A DNA stretch of 64,000 nucleotides from Psococerastis gibbosa (lineage: Eukaryota; Arthropoda; Insecta; Psocodea; Psocidae), in assembly GCA_963971405.1 (NCBI GenBank), contig OZ020485.1, positions 39,925,469-39,989,468 on the forward strand, given 5' to 3'. Below, in pieces: positions 20,818 to 31,020 of this stretch. The notes beneath the pieces are model-generated. The model saw only the letters and a list, made by a program, of their open reading frames with translations, had not been told where the DNA came from and searched no databases. Every line of letters starts with the position of its first letter. Position 1 is the first letter of the stretch. The position numbers and the translations under genes were made by a program.

Positions 20818-20846
20818 TAATTATTAATTATTAATTATTAATTATT
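20818..20846. repeat. (AATTATT)n microsatellite
   Basis: About four heptamer units of AATTATT between CAATAATT and TTTCACTG. Confidence 0.8.
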
Positions 20847-20889
20847 TCACTGTCAAAAATAACTGGCCGGCCACATTTAAGGTGTCTCC

Positions 20890-21053
20890 CATGGGCGAAT
20901 ACACTAGGAGGGGGGCAGAGGGTAGCTTCCCCTTCCCCAAGTTTAGTGAATCTTTTGTAAGTAAGATGATATATTACGTTTCAATTTAAACGATACTTCG
21001 TATGTTATATTTTGATCCACAACTACCCCCCAAAAAAACTGTATCCGTCCCTG
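20890..21053. mobile_element. Probable hAT element, imperfect TSD
   Basis: Starts CATGGGCGAATACACTAGG and ends ACTGTATCCGTCCCTG, 14-bp ends with a few mismatches. The flanks GTGTCTCC and ATGTCTGC agree at six of eight bases. A G-rich block lies inside the left end and a C run inside the right. Confidence 0.6.
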
Positions 21054-21363
21054 ATGTCTGCCGAAGTGAAAAAACCACTTGTTTCTCTTATTTCAAGGCA
21101 GAGAAGTTTTACCTTGCAAGGAAGTTTTCATTACGATTCTTGCCACCTTACCGATTATTGGCGTAATGCATTTGATTCCTGTAAACATCAATCTGGACTT
21201 GGTGTAGTGCTTGCGTTTTCAAATGCTTAAGAAGCAAGACGCCACAATTAACTTCTTGGAAATGCTAAGACATAATTTTCTTTTTAAAAAAAAAAGTGGC
21301 TTACCGTAGCCTACCACAAGAATTTCGTATTTCAAGCCTTTGATGCGAGCCTACGGAAGAATT

Positions 21364-21437
21364 GAAATTAGAGGATATAGAAAAACTGGCTGGACTTGGC
21401 GGGATTCGAATCCACGATCTACGCCTAACCAGGCCTA
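21364..21437 (-). mobile_element. SINE-D fragment, minus
   Basis: AAATTAGAGGATATAGAAAA, CTGGACTTGGCGGGATTCGA, ATCCACGATCTACGCCTAAC. This is one half-unit of the SINE-D palindrome; the reverse B box GGATTCGAATCC is intact. Confidence 0.65.
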
Positions 21438-22348
21438 CGGAAGAGTAGTTCCTTTTTTAGCAAAAGTCGCCCAACACTTCAGGTTTCTTACGGTACGTCT
21501 TTTATACAAGTGTATACAGCGCAGTCAATACTGACGCATTCAATAAATATAGGGAAAGCAATGGATAAATTCTAATGTAATATAATTAATTATCAAAGCA
21601 CTGAGCAAATAAATAATTTATTGACCTTATGCAAGTTATAGGGATGCGATAAAGTTGATATGACATATGAACAGCAAGATGAAATGAGAGATTTGGTTGG
21701 AAAATTATTGCATGCAGAAATGATAACACAACTGACGTGTGATGGGGCTCATGACTCATACACGGTCCCTATAATGGATGCGTCGAGTCTTTCAAATAAT
21801 TATTCATACTTAATGGCTTTGCACCGATGCACTCGCGCGTAAAATCAAATTGCGGGGCTACCTTATCCATTTTCGAATTTGCTCCCTGATTTTCGAAAAT
21901 TGGGCCCGGCGTTCATTAGCTGACACATTTTGGTTTGAAAGGTTTTTATCTCAGTTGAAATCCACTCTGACGCTGTTCAATACCAATGTGTTTTCTGCTC
22001 GGTAGAACTCATTTATTATAGATAGCTAACGTCCGAATGAAGGTTACATACTGTATATTAGGGGATTCGCATGGATGTAACAGGGTAATTATTCAGGAAA
22101 TCAGGAGTGCTGCTATATTGGCATCATTATTGTTGTTTAATTTAAATAATGGCCCCTAGATTGTTAGCAATAGCAAAGGTAAACAAATGTAATCCGCACT
22201 CTGTTCTCTCATGAATCATAAAATTACGGCCGCAGTATAGTGATTTAAATTTCAAATTTGCCTAAATTTTAACCCAATAAAACACAGCCCATATAATAGG
22301 ACTCTAGAGATTATCCCGCATTACCCACGGAATTATTAAAAGTGTACT
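21438..22348. other. No feature recognised
   Basis: A 60-codon frame at 21660-21842 (MTYEQQDEMRDLVGKLLHAE start) has a gene-like composition but no partner exon, so it is recorded only as a weak candidate. Nothing else seen. Confidence 0.35.
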
Positions 22349-22356
22349 GTCCCGTA

Positions 22357-22541
22357 CAATGGCGGATCCACAGGTGGGGTCAGGGGGGTCAGGACCCCCC
22401 CCTAAATGAGTAAATTCATATGATAGTAAAAATTAAAATTAAAAAAATTGAGTAAAACTCAAATTTTCAACAAAAAAATACCTTTTAAACTTACATACAA
22501 CTTGTGACTCCTTTCTAAATTTTCCACTGGATCCGTCCTTG
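22357..22541. mobile_element. hAT element, CAGTGGCGGATCC family, TSD GTCCCGTA
   Basis: Starts CAATGGCGGATCCACAGG, ends CTGGATCCGTCCTTG, with perfect GTCCCGTA at 22349-22356 and 22542-22549. The interior shares CCTAAATGAGTAAATTCATA and AAATTTTCAACAAAAAAAT with 10020-10206. Confidence 0.92.
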
Positions 22542-22589
22542 GTCCCGTAGGAAATAGGTACCCTGAAAACCGTTGTTTTTACAGATTTT

Positions 22590-22868
22590 TAATTTTTTAT
22601 TTAATTAACTAAGCAAGTTACTAAAAATCTGGCTTATTTAAGTTGCAGAAGACTACCTACTTAATGCATCATATAGTATAATAGGGTATTTTTAATTTTT
22701 TGTACCGTAGCTTTTATCATAAAAATGATTAAGGGCAAAATAGATGCCATAAAAAACTACAAAATCAAAAATTAATAACACTATTATATGATGCATAAAG
22801 TAGTCTTTAAAACTTAAATGAACAATTTTTTAATAACTTGCTTGGTTAATTAAATAAAAAATAAAAAT
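22590..22868. mobile_element. AT-rich foldback element
   Basis: The left arm TTTTTTATTTAATTAACTAA, GCAAGTTACTAAAAAT, TTAATGCATCATATAGTATA is answered by TATTATATGATGCATAAAGT, TTTTTTAATAACTTGCTTGG, TTAATTAAATAAAAAATAA. Arms are about 120 bp. TSD and family unknown; no ORF. Confidence 0.65.
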
Positions 22869-23072
22869 GATTAAATTTCAGGCTGCCAATTTCCCACGGG
22901 ACGCACACTCTTAATACCTATAATTAATATTATCAACAATATGTTTCCCTAGACACAATACAATAAATCTATATTTCCATTCAAAGTTAAATTACAATAA
23001 TTATAATATGCTGCAGGGCTCAGCCCGTGTGCAGCTTAAATTGTAAAAAAGGCCTAATCTAACTTTTCGTAA

Positions 23073-23212
23073 GGCGCTTATTCCACCAACGTCAATAGTG
23101 ATAGTAAATGTGGTATTGACGTGGTAGCAGACAATAAAGACAGTCTAAAAATGTCTGCAACCACGTCAATAATACATTTAATATCACTATTGACGTTGGT
23201 GGAATAAGTGCC
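23073..23212. mobile_element. Short Harbinger-like MITE
   Basis: GGCGCTTATTCCACCAACGT at the left and ACGTTGGTGGAATAAGTGCC at the right, with TAA on both sides (23070-23072, 23213-23215). The inversion continues through CAATAGTGATA and a second pair GACGTGGTAGCAG/CTGCAACCACGTC. Same subfamily as 6515-6644. Confidence 0.85.
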
Positions 23213-23404
23213 TAAGTAAGTCAGTTAAACTGTTAAAGAAAGTTGTTTAGTCTTCGTTTGTCGGTGTTAACTCATTGAGATTTGTTTTTAGAATATTTTC
23301 GAAATTCGTTAAATTGTTGGATAGTTTTTACGTATGTTGGTAGTCTGTTGTAATGCGTTAGTCCTACGTACGGCCTGTCGTTAACAACATTCATGACGTC
23401 AACT

Positions 23405-23565
23405 GGTATAAAATCAAGAAAAAATCCAAACAATACGGGACTCAAACCCACGATCTATATCTATATTTCCTCTAATTTCGGTAATAATGCCTCTTCAACT
23501 TAAGTGCATTTAATGTAAACCCCTCTCCCCCCCCCCTGGATCCAATCCTAGCTACGTCCATGAAT
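23405..23565. repeat. SINE-D fragment and solo hAT end
   Basis: CGGGACTCAAACCCACGATC then CCTCTAATTTCGGTAATAAT and CCTCTTCAACTTAAGTGCAT are SINE-D pieces, rearranged. They are followed by CCCCCCCCCCTGGATCC and CTAGCTACGTCCATG, which reads like one end of a hAT element with no partner. Confidence 0.5.
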
Positions 23566-24382
23566 ATGTATAGTAAATATTGTTTATTCACAATGACGAT
23601 TCTAACCACAGAAATTTCTCCAATATTAGAGCATAGATATACACTCACGTAATTACATCTCAAAATTTAATGTGTTTAGAGTCATGCCTACCATTGTCAT
23701 AGGGGTGGTGTTGATGCTAGCAGACATAACCCTGGGGGTTGTTTCTGTTTGATGTTCCCCATCAACACTATTTCCGGTCCTTTTTTCAATCCCACCCCAT
23801 ACTTCCTCTTTATTACAAGACAACTTTTAATTCAGCCTAATAAATCACAAAACTCAAAGAAACTAGAAAGTCAAGGTTTAAAATACAGTGGCCATTGCAC
23901 ACAAAATCTTAAGCTCGTCTCAAGTGTTTGAGCTCAGATGTTTACGTTAACTACTCTAAAAGATAAAACGTACAAGAGGTTATTAAATAAATATGCCATG
24001 TTTACCCAATTCCTTGCAATCATGCTTCTGCCTGGTCATCTAAGGGTACAGGGAATGCGTGCACCAGTATTCTAGTAGCTACTGTTCTTATACGATTTAA
24101 AACGATCGAATTTAACTATTGTATTATATACAATAGTACTACTGTAATAATGAATGTGCAAAACCCGCATATTAATTAACTATTGTATTACAGTACTCGT
24201 ACTATTTGAAAGGAATTGATATGTGACTGTAGGGGTCTGCGATAGCGGTTGTATCGTATTTCGATACCTGATGACAATTTTGTATTATCGATAGTCAACG
24301 GTTTAACATACAGCACAGTAGGTATTTTATTTTATCTGGTGCGGGTGCTCCAGTTGATGCTGTATCTAAATATATAGTATGT
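23566..24382. other. No gene recognised
   Basis: AT-rich. Small palindromic phrases with AACTATTGTATTA repeat at 24115 and 24178. Nothing assignable. Confidence 0.4.
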
Positions 24383-24500
24383 AGTTCAAATTCAAATAAA
24401 TTTATTCCAATTCTTCAACAATACGGGTTTTCATAAAATGATAAATTGTAACACTAAAATATAAAATTAAATTTAAATCAGTTAAATTAGCAGTAAGAAG
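24383..24500 (-). mobile_element. LINE 3' tail, (ATTTGA) type
   Basis: Minus strand: TTTTATGAAAACCCGTATTG, TTGAAGAATTGGAATAAATT, TATTTGAATTTGAAC. It matches the tails at 16428, 44905 and 60740, with the AATAAA signal. Confidence 0.6.
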
Positions 24501-24979
24501 CATTTCTTCCAAATTTCATTTATTTTCCTTTATTGCGCGTCTCATACAAGTAAGCTTACTGTGATTTACAAGCCCAACCCAAGACATGAAATGTATTGTA
24601 GGATAGTTCTACATCACTACATTTCTAATTGAATAATTAATGAGTTGAGTAAGGTATGAAGTCAAAATGGCACCTATTTGTCAAATACTACTATACGTAA
24701 CACCGCTACTAACAAAGTTGCGTACTAAGTAATGCTTATTATAGCTACAGCTTTTGAATATGCAGAATTTTTTTTCATGCTGTCAGTTAAACCGAAACAA
24801 TAATGACCCTTCATTTGCTTCTTAATACATGCATTAGGTACAATACGAAAATCGCGTGAATGTGCTAACTCACTTTGTACTGCCAGTGAACAGTTATTAT
24901 TAATTTTTATAATTATGGCTCGAGGGTGAACTGCTGGGGAGCTCAGTAACGTACAGTGTAGGCTCAAGGAGTTATCCAT
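24501..24979. other. No gene recognised
   Basis: The minus frame at 24725-25063 (112 codons) runs from here into the hAT element at 24980. No motif seen; likely chance. Confidence 0.35.
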
Positions 24980-25754
24980 TAGGATGGCCAGATATAGAGT
25001 ATATTTTATACTCTTTTGTGTTCCAAATTCGACATAACCTTTCTTTTTCTGCTTTTTATGCAAACATACTCTTTTTTTAAATCAGATCCTAATCTTTTGC
25101 AGAATTTTGTAAATCGAAAAAAAATTATAGTAATATTTCAAAAAAATATTAATTGCCGCGCGTTTTTTATGACATCCAAATGTTGGTTGCTTCACTCAAC
25201 GTTTGTTAAGGCGCCCATTCCACTTTTTTACAAAAACGGTGACGTGGTAGCAGACATTCAAGACTTAGGCGGGGTTTCCACCGACCTCACATTGCAGAAT
25301 TGACGGAAATGTTTATTTTCCTCTATGCCATAGTTAAAATTGATCAATGATCATACAGTAAAATCACAAACAAACAAATTAAAATTAAAAAATGGCGTCA
25401 TGGGATATGTTAAGTACAAATATTTTAATAGATTTCTATAAAAAGAAAAATTCAAATTTCCGTCAATGTCATTTGCATTCTGCAATGCGAGGTCGATGGA
25501 AACGCCCCCTAAGTCTTGAATGTCTGCTACCACGTCACCGTTTTTGTAAATAGCCCTAGCCGGTCGGTGGAATGGGCGCCTACCAATTGTAGAACTATAC
25601 CGGTTATGCGATTAAATAATCTTTTTATTCTACGATTTTTTAGTGAAGAATAAGAAATAGGTGTACTATACCCCATCAATCATCGATTTAAAGAGGGCAT
25701 ATGGATGTATATATATAGGTACTCTTTTTTGGTTTTGGAAATCTGGCCACCCTA
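24980..25754. mobile_element. Old hAT-type element split by a MITE
   Basis: The ends TAGGATGGCCAGATATAG and AAATCTGGCCACCCTA are an inverted pair of the TAGGGTGGCCAGAT type known in hAT-like elements of many animals. The interior holds TATACTCTTTTGTG at the left and GTACTCTTTTTTGG at the right. The MITE 25210-25580 sits inside. No clear 8-bp TSD remains. Confidence 0.55.
25210..25580. mobile_element. Long Harbinger-like MITE nested in a hAT element
   Basis: Left terminus GGCGCCCATTCCAC, right terminus CCGGTCGGTGGAATGGGCGCC. The left flank is TAA and the right TAC, one base off a TAA duplication. The left arm has lost the CGACCGGCTAGGGCTATT segment kept at 37802. Centre GTTAAAATTGATCAATGATC. 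The frames at 25016-25303 and 25351-25533 are translations of this repeat. Confidence 0.8.
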
Positions 25755-26110
25755 CCATATACATTCAACTTTGTGTTGCCGCAAAATGCAGCAATATCGT
25801 TTTCGCAAAGAAATGAAAGAGGGAAGAAGTTGAAAAGGTTGTTAGCTGTAAGACAAATCGGAAAAATGTGTAGAGATGTGGTATGCGAAGTGTAAAATCC
25901 TTTACCAATACCGATTGCTGAAAATGTCCCCAGGTTGTGCACGTGTCGTGACACATCCCTACTCTCTTTATCGTTCCCTCCCCATACAGATTTAGTAAAT
26001 ACTTTGCCATACGGTTCATTTTTTTAAAATTCAGATCAGAAAATAGTCCACAACACAAGTTGAAAACACTGTCTCATCAAATAAACAAGATTAAAAAATA
26101 TAGGTACTAT
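25755..26110. other. No gene recognised
   Basis: Two overlapping minus frames (25688-25954 and 25765-26058, 88 and 97 codons) have no known motif. Recorded only as weak candidates. Confidence 0.35.
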
Positions 26111-26117
26111 TACTACG

Positions 26118-26300
26118 TAAGCCGTAGCCAGGAATTTTTTTCGGGGGCGGGGGGGTTTCAGAAATTTCATTGGATATTACATAGTGGTTTTTATTTTTCC
26201 TCTCAAAATCCGATTCTATCTAGTATCAAGCCATTTCATTTGGGGGGGGGGGGGGGGGGGGGGTTTGAACCCCCATGAACCACCCTTGACTACGGCCATG
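26118..26300. mobile_element. hAT element, sister of 9157-9346
   Basis: GTAAGCCGTAGCCAGGAATT at the left and CCTTGACTACGGCCATG at the right. The interior GGATATTACATAGTGGTTTT, CCTCTCAAAATCCGATTCTA and GTATCAAGCCATTT is nearly identical to 9157-9346. A 23-base G run lies at about 26239-26262. No clear TSD. Confidence 0.8.
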
Positions 26301-27091
26301 TAATGAATGAGGTTTTTTATGCCAATACGAAAATATGCATATGCATTGGTGTATTCAAATAAACACTGTTTCAATGCATTGCATTGCATATGGTACATCA
26401 TTTCATTTTTGAAGGACTTACATACATACTGTCATACTTATATACTACTATCGTAGGAGTTTGAATAATTATGATTATAAAAAAGACTAAAGAAAAAATG
26501 ATGCAGACCTCGTTTATCTTAAAGAACTTGGAGAACTATTTATGGTAATCCATTGTAAAATGTGGGTTTCACGGTGGTAACATTTACATGCGAACAGAAG
26601 AAAATTCTCTCTTTCTCTACGAAAACTTTCCTCTGTTAACAGAAACCACCATCATGCTTTAAGGGATGTATTTATTAAAATTCAACCATGAGCTTTTAAT
26701 TTTGGGATTACAATGCTTGGTTTCATTCAACTAGGGTGAAAATATTCTGAAGCATGTTTTTGGTTAGAACGCCCTCCTACTTCTGCATTATTATTTCAAG
26801 GTTTAACACTCTCATTTCGAATTTCGAATTTAGATCTTAATATGTAACGAATATTTGTTTTGTTACTAATAAATGAGCATATGTCGTCATTTTGTATTTA
26901 GTTAACTTACCATAACTTAAAAATATTCTTCTTCTGTAGGATTGCAGGCACCTGCCTGAACATAAACCAGAGTAGACTTATCGAGAATCTTCATTCATCA
27001 CTACCCGGGAATAAATAAGTGATTGGTTCAACTCGTTGAGCTAACTCGGAAAGAAATGCTTTTAAAGGAATGAAACAAAAGAGCAAAATGT
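26301..27091. other. AT-rich DNA, nothing recognised
   Basis: No motif-bearing frame. Short ATGCAT-rich palindromic phrases near 26330-26395. Confidence 0.4.
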
Positions 27092-27177
27092 ATGCAAATA
27101 CACGAATTAATTAATATTATTATTATTATTATTCCTGTTATTAAAGTATTATTATTATTATTATTATTGAATAACTA

Positions 27178-27725
27178 TTTTATGTATTTGAGTAAAATTG
27201 TTGGAAACACACAGAATAAGAGGCAACTGAGAAATGTAGACACATTGAGACAAAATATTCCTATAACACATAATAAGTACGGCAGACGCCTCAATGAAAC
27301 AGTTTTACCAGAGATATTTAACAAATTGCCACTTAAACTAAAAGAATTGAACAAAATAGGGAAAATAAAAAAAAGAATTAAAAAAATACTTAATTTTAAA
27401 TACAGACTATTAGGCATTTCATTATACATATAATTTTACATCAATATATAATAATATATAATAGTATAAATAATAAATATATATAAATACATCCTTCAGA
27501 GTTCAGAAGGATCTCACTCATTGCAGAAAGCTGGAGTGAGTACTATACAATGGTTTATTCTTATTAATTATTATTAATTATATTTATATCTTGCAGTGCC
27601 ACTGCACTATGATCGCTCGATAAGCGGAAGCTTCAGCGTGATAATGCTGATTAATAACAAATTGTTGTTCTCAATATATGCAACTTGTCCGGGGTTACCG
27701 GTCAAGGAAAAAAGTGAAGTGAATT
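27178..27725 (+). pseudogene. 5'-truncated LINE copy 1: RT tail and 3' UTR
   Basis: The frame has IPITHNKYGRRLNETVLPEI, FNKLPLKLKELNKIGK and KKRIKKILNF to a stop at 27431-27433. The same order occurs in copy 3 (28490-28816). The 3' UTR runs to a stem-loop at 27684-27706 (CTTGTCCGG, loop, CCGGTCAAG), then GGAAAAAAGTGAAG and (ATT)n. The protein tail belongs to CR1/Jockey-group LINEs. The preceding (ATT)n at 27115-27168 may be another copy's tail. Confidence 0.7.
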
Positions 27726-27732
27726 ATTATTA

Positions 27733-28008
27733 TTAATGAACTTCCTTCACAAATGAAAAAATTTAAACAGATGAGTGAGTAAAAGCGGGTATAAAAAGAT
27801 GGCTGGTCAATGGGAGTTAATAATAATAATAATAAAAACTGACATTAAAATAACAAGTTAAAATATAATAAAAATAAAAATAAAATAAAATAAACATAAT
27901 ATGAGTCTTTTGTCCCAAATAAGCGCTAGCTTGGGGATGCGGGATGGTATTATTTTGTATTGTATTTTTGTAATATATGCTCCTTGTCCAGGGAATACTG
28001 GACAAGGA
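27733..28008 (+). pseudogene. 5'-truncated LINE copy 2
   Basis: Begins in the same RT tail: NELPSQMKKFKQMSE then, past stops, a DGWSMG-like phrase, then (TAA)n at 27820-27837. The 3' end is the stem-loop 27982-28007: CCTTGTCCAG, loop GGAATA, CTGGACAAGG, a perfect 10-bp stem, followed by AAAAGAAAGAAGAAG. Confidence 0.65.
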
Positions 28009-28009
28009 A

Positions 28010-28975
28010 AAGAAAGAAGAAGAAAGAAAAGATTATTCCTTATTATTAAAGATATTCAAAATATATCACGTGATATTGGGCTCACCATAAATTGTGCAAA
28101 GACCGAAATAGTACATATAAGAAACAGGGTGCCTAAACAACGGAAAAGTAAGTTCATTTTTCATAAAAACCCGTGCTTACACAATGATGAAAGCGCAATA
28201 AGATGCGAATGCAGCGATTACATAGATGTAGTAGACGAGTATAAATATCTTGGTATTTGGGTAGATGGCAATTTTAACTGGCAAACACAAATTGACACAA
28301 TATGTAAAAAGCTAAGATCGGCAAGTGGAGCACTACATAAGTTGAAATATGGGGTTCCATTGAAAGCTAGAAAGATGGTGTACCATGCACTAGTGGAATC
28401 AGTTATCAGTTATGGGATCACATCATGGGGACTTGAAAATAACACTCACATAGAAAAAAAAAAGTACAAGATATAGAATTGTAACTAATATGTTTTCGGA
28501 AAAATTTAACAAAAAGAACAATGTTACATTTTCGAAATATCAACATGCTGAATTATTAACGTGCAATAAAATCTTAAAATTAAAAATTATAAAACAAAAT
28601 TATTTCGATGATAAATATAAAGCAGCGGAAAAACCTATATATACAAGGCAACAACAAAGGTTACAGATACCAATTACATACAATAAATATGGGGACAGAG
28701 AAAACAAAGTACTAATTCCTAAATTGTTTAAAGAAATCCCCCAATCTATAAAAAATGAAGAAAAAATTGGGAAAGCAAAGAAAGTAATAAAAAAATGGTT
28801 GCTAGAAACTCAATAGGCAATTGAAACCACAATACATAAAAAGTTGCAACATTTAGTGAAGAAGACGCCACCCCCGACAAGTGGAAGTTTTGGGGTGGTC
28901 GTGATTTGTAATTAGCCTAAATTTACTTTGCATTAATATAATCCCCTAGCTGGTGGAGTAAACCAGTTAGGAAAA
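28010..28975 (+). pseudogene. LINE copy 3: RT thumb region to 3' stem-loop
   Basis: First frame (to 28476): DIGLTINCAKTEIVHIRN, YKYLGIWVDGNFNWQTQI, YHALVESVISYGITSWG, the region after the YxDD palm in CR1/Jockey-group RTs. A frameshift at the A run near 28457 ends it; a second frame (28490-28816) carries LQIPITYNKYGDRENKVLIP and KKVIKKWLLETQ to a stop. The 3' UTR of about 160 bp ends in CCTAGCTGG, loop, CCAGTTAGG, then eight A (28945-28978). The endonuclease and palm are absent. Confidence 0.8.
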
Positions 28976-29145
28976 AAAATCGTTTACTACACTGTATATG
29001 ATTATGTACTGTATGTTGATTAAACAATAAGCTTACAAGGTCCGACCAGCTTTCCTTCAGTTTACATGAGGAAGGTTAATACCTATAACTACCCAAGTCG
29101 CTAGTAGTTAGCACTTACTTTTACTTTTACTACGCCTTTTCCTCA

Positions 29146-29397
29146 TGGAGGGTCGGCGGCACGGCAGCGTCGTTTCCACATGGTCCTGTCCTGTGCTTCT
29201 TCAGTTGAGAGCCCCAATCTTTTCATGTCTTCGGCGATCTTTCTATCCAGTGTTAGTTTCGGCCTCCCTGGTAGTCTTCTTCCTGGCATCTCCAGTTCCA
29301 TTACTCTTCTGTCTAGGTGGTCTTCGTCTCTACGTAGTAAGTGTCCCCACCAGTTCAGCCTCTTTTCCCTCAGTTTTTCTTGCACGTAGTTAGCACA
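29146..29397 (-). pseudogene. RT C-terminal relic (minus), GRRLPGRPKLT family
   Basis: On the minus strand: QEKLREKRLNWWGHLLRRDE, RRVMELEMPGRRLPGRPK, KIAEDMKRLGLSTEEAQDR, MWKRRCRAADPP, then a stop. This is the C-terminal end of another RTE-like LINE. The frame is intact for 80 codons, so it is younger than most RT relics here, but it lacks all catalytic parts. The two plus-strand frames over it are shadows. Confidence 0.85.
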
Positions 29398-29536
29398 TAC
29401 ACTAATATTGTCGTTTTGCTAGTGAATTACAAAATTCATACTGTATTTAATAGGAAAAATAATTAAATTACAAAGGCAAACTGTTTACGGTGTCTGATTT
29501 TCTCTTCCATCGTACATAGTATTCCTAGTAAGTACC

Positions 29537-29790
29537 CAGTTGCGTAAATAACTTCAGCTGCGCCAACCCCCCCCCCCCCCCCGAAACACCTTTTGTACGC
29601 CCTACCTTGTCTCATTATTTCATCTTTTTTATGAGTGATAGTCAATAGTGGAATTGTAGTCAACATGGATAACAAATTGAAATTGAATATTTTTATTAAT
29701 TACGTAGATTTCTAAATTACATTATTATTTTTAGGAGCCGAAGTGCCCCCCCCCCCCAGAAATTCTGCGGGGGTGTTATTTATGCCACTG
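29537..29790. mobile_element. hAT element, TSD TAAGTACC/TAGGTACC
   Basis: Starts CAGTTGCGTAAATAACTTC and ends GGTGTTATTTATGCCACTG. Flanks match at seven of eight bases (29529-29536 and 29791-29798). C runs lie inside both ends here, so one end may be rearranged. The minus frame 29463-29675 runs across its left border and is not a gene. Confidence 0.75.
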
Positions 29791-29798
29791 TAGGTACC

Positions 29799-30429
29799 AC
29801 ACACACCGATGGTTAAGGTACATCAACACAAAAAAAGAGCAAAATTTCATTTCATATTCATATTAATATACAAAATAAATGTGATAACATTTATTAGTCA
29901 CAACAAAATTAAACAATGCATTAAAATTGATTTGAATTTTTTATTCATTGAAAACCAACAGAAACGGATACGACAGTACGACTTGTAAAGGCAAACTCTG
30001 TGTAAGATTCAACTTCCAACGAGAAAAAAAAGAGAGAAAAAAGGAAACAAAACCTGACAATTCTTTAGAGTGCACCAAGACCTGTTTCGCAAGGTATTTT
30101 TTGTCATTTCTCTAAAAATTTTTGCACCGCCGCCACGTGATGTCATTCAATAAGATCATAGCTGGTTCTGTTTTTAGATGGTTAAATTTTATGGCAGTCT
30201 TATTCTTGTCACGTTATTTTTAACGTAACTGTACCTGTCGTCTGTGTATCAAAACTCATTGATGGAGTAGGCTGGAGTTCCATTGTAGGGGAGATGGGAG
30301 ATTCGCGCCCACTAAGTATATTTTTCGAATTTCTGGTGCCACGTTTTCTTCACTTAATTGACAATTTTCTCTTCAACCAAGCAGCCAAGAAGGGATTCGT
30401 CATCGTTGGAAGTACTTAAGGCGTGCTAT
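29799..30429. other. No gene recognised
   Basis: AT-rich, purine-rich tract GAGAAAAAAAAGAGAGAAAA near 30020. Nothing assignable. Confidence 0.4.
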
Positions 30430-30545
30430 GATTTAACAAAGGGTTAGTTGGACTTACATTGCCTGTTGTGTTAATAGTCATTAGAGGCATGGGCCTCATG
30501 GTCATTGAACAATTAGGGCGGAGCCCTTTTTAAGGGGAAGGGTGC
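30430..30545 (+). repeat. Half of the 61247-61395 TIR element
   Basis: AAAGGGTTAGTTGGACTTAC, GTCATTAGAGGCATGGGCCT, CATGGTCATTGAACAATTAG match 61247-61335. The right terminus is missing, so this copy is truncated. Confidence 0.65.
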
Positions 30546-30737
30546 TCTGATTGGTCAAATATAGATCCGGACTCCACAAAATGTGCGGAGTTATCCCGTC
30601 CAACTTTATTTTTTGGTGGGAGTAGTTTAGTATTAAGACAATAGTCATTATTTATTTGTTGAGCCTGTTTAATAATTTATGCGAGCGTAATTTTATAGAA
30701 AGAAGGTGAAAGAATGGTGAAAAATCGGGAAGTCCAG

Positions 30738-31020
30738 CAGCAGCCTGATTGAAGCTATTTATTTAATCCTGGTATTAAAAATGTAAACAAGATAATTTTA
30801 TAATGGAATGAGCTATTCAACAAAATTTGTTTGCTTACAGTTATAATCCTAGGGTATTTATTTAACCCCGGTGTTATAATCGCCTCGATCAGGCTGCAGG
30901 TCTACTGTGGCGATTATTTTTAACCCTAACCTGGGATTAAAAAAGTTGACAAGATAATTTTTTAATGGAAAGTGCTATTCAAAATTGTTTTGTTTACATT
31001 TTTACCCCAAGAATTAGTTA
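30738..31020. mobile_element. Foldback element copy 2 plus partial copy 3
   Basis: 30738-30899 starts CAGCAGCCTGATTGAAGC and ends CGCCTCGATCAGGCTGCAG, like 11370-11544, with interior ATCCTAGGGTATTTATTTAA. Directly after, 30905-31020 repeats GGCGATTATTTTTAACCC, GACAAGATAATTTTTTAATG, GGAAAGTGCTATTCAAAATT, a third head-to-tail partial copy. Confidence 0.65.

Noticed and set aside
24725..25063. 112-codon minus frame
   Set aside because: No motif; its start lies within the degenerate hAT element.
25351..25533. DIQDLGGVSTDLALQ-like peptides repeated at 12599, 25016, 25351, 37705 and 37956
   Set aside because: These recurrent peptides are translations of the arms of the Harbinger-like MITEs in both orientations.
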